This document shows positions 45,540 through 48,453 of a stretch of DNA of 48,453 nucleotides, piece after piece. Numbering within the stretch: position 1 is the stretch's first letter; every line of letters starts with the position of its first letter. The translations under genes and the position numbers were made by a program. The notes below the pieces were generated by a model. That model made no database searches. It saw nothing but the letters and a program-made list of their open reading frames with translations, and was not told the origin of the DNA. Source of the DNA: Kiloniellales bacterium (lineage in GTDB: Bacteria > Pseudomonadota > Alphaproteobacteria > Kiloniellales > JAKSDN01); NCBI GenBank assembly GCA_028280455.1, contig JANQLT010000071.1, forward strand, positions 1 to 48,453, read 5' to 3'.

Positions 45540-46859
45540 ATGAACAGCCCGCTTACGACCAGGGTAGATCCGCGCGCCGACGAGGCGGGGCGGGAGCCGC
45601 AGATCGTCACCTTCGGCTGCCGGCTCAACGCCTTCGAGTCCGAGGTGATGCGCGAGCAGATCGCCGACGCCGGCCTGGCCGACACGGTGGTGGTCAACAC
45701 CTGCGCGGTGACCGCCGAGGCCGAGCGCCAGGCGCGCCAGGCGATCCGCAAGGCCCGCCGGGCGAACCCCGGGGCCCGCATCGTCGTCACCGGCTGCGCG
45801 GCGCAGATCGACCCGCGGGCCTACGCCGCCATGCCCGAGGTCGACCGGGTCCTCGGCAACGCCGAGAAGCTCGATCCCCGGACCTGGCAGGCCGACGGCG
45901 AGACCGCGCCGCAAGTCCAGGTCGGCGACATCATGGCCGTGCGGGAGACCGCCGGCCACCTGATCGCCGGCTTCGCCGAGCGCACCCGCGCCTTCGTCCA
46001 GGTCCAGCAGGGCTGCGACCACCGCTGCACCTTCTGCATCATCCCCTTCGGCCGCGGCCCGAGCCGCTCGCTGCCGATCGGCGCCGTGGTGCAGCAGGTC
46101 CGCCGCCTGGTCGAGGGCGGCGTCGCGGAGGTCGTGCTGACCGGGGTCGACATCACCGACTACGGCAAGGACCTGCCCGGCCGGCCGCCGTTGGGGCAGC
46201 TCGTGCGGCGCCTGCTGGCGCAGGTGCCCGAGCTGCCGCGCCTCCGGCTGTCGTCGCTCGACCCGGTCGAGATCGACGACGCGCTCTACCGCGCCCTGGC
46301 CGAGGAGCCCCGGCTCTGCCCGCATCTGCACCTCTCGCTGCAGGCCGGCGACGACCTGGTCCTGAAGCGCATGAAGCGCCGGCACAGCCGGGCCGACGCC
46401 CTGGCCGCCGCGGCGCGGGCCCGGCAGGCGCGGCCGGACGTGGCCCTGGGCGCAGACCTGATCGCCGGCTTCCCGACCGAGAGCGACGCCCAGTTCGCCA
46501 ACAGCCTGGCCCTGATCGAGGACTGCGGCCTCACGCATCTGCACGTCTTTCCCTACTCGCCGCGGCCGGACACGCCGGCGGCGCGCATGCCGCAGGTGCC
46601 GGGCCCCGAGCGCAAGGCGCGCGCGGCCAAGCTCCGGGCCGCCGGCGAGGCGGCCTTCGCCGCCTTCCTGGCGAGCCGGGTGGGCCGCAGCGCCGAGGTC
46701 CTGATCGAGAAGCCCGGCTTCGGCCACAGCGAGCACTTCGTGCCGGTGCGCGTCGCCGAGAGCCTGCCGGTCGGCGCGCTCGTCGCGCAGCCCATCGTGG
46801 CCAGCGACGGCGCCTGTCTGATCGCCGAGAGCCACCGCAAGGCCGAGGCGGCGGCTTGA
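45540..46859 (+). CDS. mtaB: tRNA t6A37 methylthiotransferase MtaB-like
   Basis: This is a radical-SAM methylthiotransferase of 439 residues. VTFGCRLNAFESEVMREQ and VVVNTCAVTAEAERQARQAI and VVTGCAAQIDPRAYAAMPEV hold the N-terminal UPF0004 cysteines. QGCDHRCTFCIIPFGRGPSR is the SAM-cluster CxxxCxxC. ADLIAGFPTESDAQFANSL and FPYSPRPDTPAARMP are typical of MtaB. ATG 45540 is preferred over GTG 45504. The stop overlaps ftsY's start by 4 bases. Confidence 0.94.
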   Translation: MNSPLTTRVDPRADEAGREPQIVTFGCRLNAFESEVMREQIADAGLADTVVVNTCAVTAEAERQARQAIRKARRANPGARIVVTGCAAQIDPRAYAAMPEVDRVLGNAEKLDPRTWQADGETAPQVQVGDIMAVRETAGHLIAGFAERTRAFVQVQQGCDHRCTFCIIPFGRGPSRSLPIGAVVQQVRRLVEGGVAEVVLTGVDITDYGKDLPGRPPLGQLVRRLLAQVPELPRLRLSSLDPVEIDDALYRALAEEPRLCPHLHLSLQAGDDLVLKRMKRRHSRADALAAAARARQARPDVALGADLIAGFPTESDAQFANSLALIEDCGLTHLHVFPYSPRPDTPAARMPQVPGPERKARAAKLRAAGEAAFAAFLASRVGRSAEVLIEKPGFGHSEHFVPVRVAESLPVGALVAQPIVASDGACLIAESHRKAEAAA

Positions 46860-47803
46860 GCGAGACCACGACGAAGGAGGGGGGGAAGCAAAGCTGGTTC
46901 GGCCGGCTCAAGGCCGGGCTCGCCCGCTCCTCGAGCAAGCTGGGCGACGGCATCGGCGCCATCTTCACCCGCCGCAAGCTCGACGCGGCGGCCCTCGAGG
47001 AGCTCGAGGAGCTGCTGATCTCGGCCGACCTCGGCGTGACCACGGCGACGACGCTGACCGAGGCCCTGTCCAAGCAGGCCTTCGACAAGGACGTCGAGCC
47101 GGCGCAGGTGCGCGAGCATCTGGCCGAGCAGATCGCCGGGCTGCTGGAGCCGGTCGCCCGGCCCCTGGCGCCGAACGGCGAGCGGCGGCCCCACGTGGTC
47201 CTGGTGGTCGGCGTCAACGGCAGCGGCAAGACCACCACCATCGGCAAGCTCGCCAAGCAGTGGCGCGACGAGGGCCGCTCGGTGCTGATCGCCGCCGGCG
47301 ACACCTTCCGCGCGGCGGCCATCGAGCAGCTACAGATCTGGGGCGAGCGGGCCGGCTGCCCGGTGGTCGCCAAGACGCCCGGGGCCGACGCCGCCGGCCT
47401 CGCCTTCGAGGCCCTGGAGCGGGCCCGGCGCGAGGGCGTCGAGATCCTGCTGATCGACACCGCCGGCCGGCTGCACAACCGGACCGAGCTGATGGCCGAG
47501 CTGCAGAAGATCGTCCGCGTCCTCGGCAAGCTCGATCCCGAGGCGCCGCACGACTGCCTGCTGGTGCTCGACGCCACCACCGGCCAGAACGCCCTGCAGC
47601 AGGTGGCGACCTTCAAGGAGCTGGTGGCGGTCAGCGGCCTGGTGGTGACCAAGCTCGACGGCTCGGCCAAGGGCGGCGTTCTGGTGGCACTGGCCGAGAA
47701 GCACGGCCTGCCGGTCCACGCCATCGGCGTCGGCGAGTCCGCCGAGGACCTCAGGCCCTTCGCCGCCCGCGACTACGCCCGCGGCCTCTTGGGGCTGGAA
47801 TAG
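46856..47803 (+). CDS. ftsY: Signal recognition particle receptor FtsY
   Basis: FtsY docks Ffh-ribosome complexes at the membrane. The 315-residue protein has a short A region, then the NG domain. The P-loop is VLVVGVNGSGKTTTIGKLAK (about 115-134), with DTFRAAAIEQLQIWGER, LLIDTAGRLHNRTELMAEL and GLVVTKLDGSAKGGVLVALA. The start is TTG 46856, overlapping the mtaB stop (TTGA); no other suitable start lies before conserved sequence. Confidence 0.95.
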   Translation: MSETTTKEGGKQSWFGRLKAGLARSSSKLGDGIGAIFTRRKLDAAALEELEELLISADLGVTTATTLTEALSKQAFDKDVEPAQVREHLAEQIAGLLEPVARPLAPNGERRPHVVLVVGVNGSGKTTTIGKLAKQWRDEGRSVLIAAGDTFRAAAIEQLQIWGERAGCPVVAKTPGADAAGLAFEALERARREGVEILLIDTAGRLHNRTELMAELQKIVRVLGKLDPEAPHDCLLVLDATTGQNALQQVATFKELVAVSGLVVTKLDGSAKGGVLVALAEKHGLPVHAIGVGESAEDLRPFAARDYARGLLGLE

Positions 47804-47817
47804 CCTCTACTGCAGCG

Positions 47818-48162
47818 TCACTGCAGCTTCCGCAGGCTCAGGATGTAGGCGATCACGTTGTCGCGCTCGTCGTCGCTCAGCATGATGTTGGGCATCTTCT
47901 GGTGCGACGTGCCGAAGAAGACCCGCAAGGCCGTCGCCGTGACCGCCGGATCGTCCGCGACGTCGAAGAAGGTCGGCGCGTCGCTGTCCGGGATCAGGAA
48001 TTGCTCGTCCGAGACCCAATGGCATTCGGCGCAGATGGCCATGGCGAAGTCGTGCCCGGCCCGCGGACTGCCGAGCTCCTGGGCCGAGACCGGCCCGAGC
48101 CCGACCGAAAAGGCGAAGCAGGCCCAGAACAGCCGACGAGGCAGCCAACGATGGAGACCCAC
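47818..48162 (-). CDS. Small class I cytochrome c
   Basis: The 114-residue protein has a signal peptide (about 1-27, ending VSA-QE), haem attachment AICAECHWV (Cys44, Cys47, His48) and an axial methionine in QKMPNIML (near residue 89), so a monohaem c-type cytochrome of the periplasm. It faces ftsY tail to tail with a 14-base gap. The electron partner is not indicated. Confidence 0.85.
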   Translation of the reverse strand: MGLHRWLPRRLFWACFAFSVGLGPVSAQELGSPRAGHDFAMAICAECHWVSDEQFLIPDSDAPTFFDVADDPAVTATALRVFFGTSHQKMPNIMLSDDERDNVIAYILSLRKLQ

Positions 48163-48357
48163 GGTCCGAACTCCCGAAATCGTGAGGATCGACCAGGCTC
48201 CTTTTCGCCGCGGGGCGGCCCGAGCGCATTGATGTCCGTCAAATGACCGGGGCTGGGCGCCCGAGATCTATTTCGAGAGAGGGCGAGCCGACTTTCATGG
48301 TTAACGAAGCCTGAAGTCGGTCCGCCCTCTTCGACTGGGATCTAGACGCGGCGTCTT

Positions 48358-48453
48358 AGGGCCTGTGGACATTTATTTGAGAGCCATGAGTGTGCCTGCC
48401 AGGTGGATCATGGCGGCGAAGCTCGTGTCGGTCTTTTCGTAGCGCGTGGCGAT
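48358..48453 (-). mobile_element. End of an IS5-like insertion sequence, cut by the window end
   Basis: The last bases read on the minus strand as the C-terminal part of a transposase (IATRYEKTDTSFAAMIHLAG...), stop TAA at 48373-48375, followed by an IS end beginning near ttagggcctgtggac. The IATRYEKT string is typical of the C-terminus of IS5-family transposases. The rest of the element lies outside; such repeats often end contigs. Confidence 0.75.
48373..48453 (-). CDS. IS5-family transposase, C-terminal fragment
   Basis: The frame is 26 residues plus a stop, partial because of the window edge. IATRYEKTDTSFAAMIHLA corresponds to the C-terminal end of IS5/IS427-type transposases (RYEKT motif, hydrophobic end). 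The catalytic DDE residues lie outside. No further annotation can be made. Confidence 0.75.
   Translation of the reverse strand: MATRYEKTDTSFAAMIHLAGTLMALK

Overview
The window looks like a contig from a high-GC alphaproteobacterium, most likely of the Rhodospirillales/Kiloniellales type. The gene families, the dense third-position G/C and the conserved order ffh-rpsP-rimM-trmD-rplS ... leuC-leuD ... leuB ... asd ... sdhC-sdhD-sdhA all point that way. Both ends look like assembly ends. The first ~108 bases encode an unrelated SH3-like peptide joined to sdhA in mid-gene. The last ~95 bases are the end of an IS5-like insertion sequence.

Left part (1-13.7 kb, mostly minus strand): a truncated sdhA with sdhD and sdhC, then a GC-rich 1.2-kb stretch without a gene. 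Next comes a carnitine-type catabolic operon: 3-dehydrocarnitine cleavage enzyme (BKACE), L-carnitine dehydrogenase fused to a thioesterase, acyl-CoA dehydrogenase, NDP-forming acyl-CoA synthetase and CaiD-like hydratase. A divergent CdhR-like AraC/GlxA regulator sits beside it. Together these could convert gamma-butyrobetaine or crotonobetaine through L-carnitine to glycine betaine. Two copies of a palindromic ATCCGTG element then flank a decayed 5' copy of the neighbouring P-loop kinase gene. A mesaconyl-CoA hydratase/CoA-ester lyase pair follows.

Middle part (13.8-31 kb): pyridoxal kinase, three paralogous TPR-glycosyltransferase-like proteins, a patatin-cardiolipin synthase pair, a GFA-family protein, a secreted dienelactone-hydrolase-like enzyme, and asd, leuB, leuD and leuC. 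Between leuB and leuD lie a low-GC membrane-anchored orphan, a 450-bp composite palindromic repeat and a nitroreductase.

Right part (31-48.4 kb): a cupin, a DUF3365 haem protein, an S41 peptidase with a very basic N-terminus, an MFS transporter, glutaminase plus RidA, and a decayed toxin-antitoxin zone. That zone holds an orphan antitoxin with a truncated ParE-like toxin, and a HigBA pair whose toxin is frameshifted at a GA repeat. After it come a small tandem-repeat basic protein, the rplS-trmD-rimM-rpsP-VOC-ffh translation/secretion operon (minus), the divergent dapF and mtaB-ftsY (plus), and a small cytochrome c.

The core genes form one nearly colinear backbone on the minus strand. Most accessory material (repeats, TA remnants, low-GC genes, paralog expansions) sits in the rplS-leuC, leuD-leuB and asd-sdhC gaps. 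I found no tRNA, rRNA or CRISPR array.
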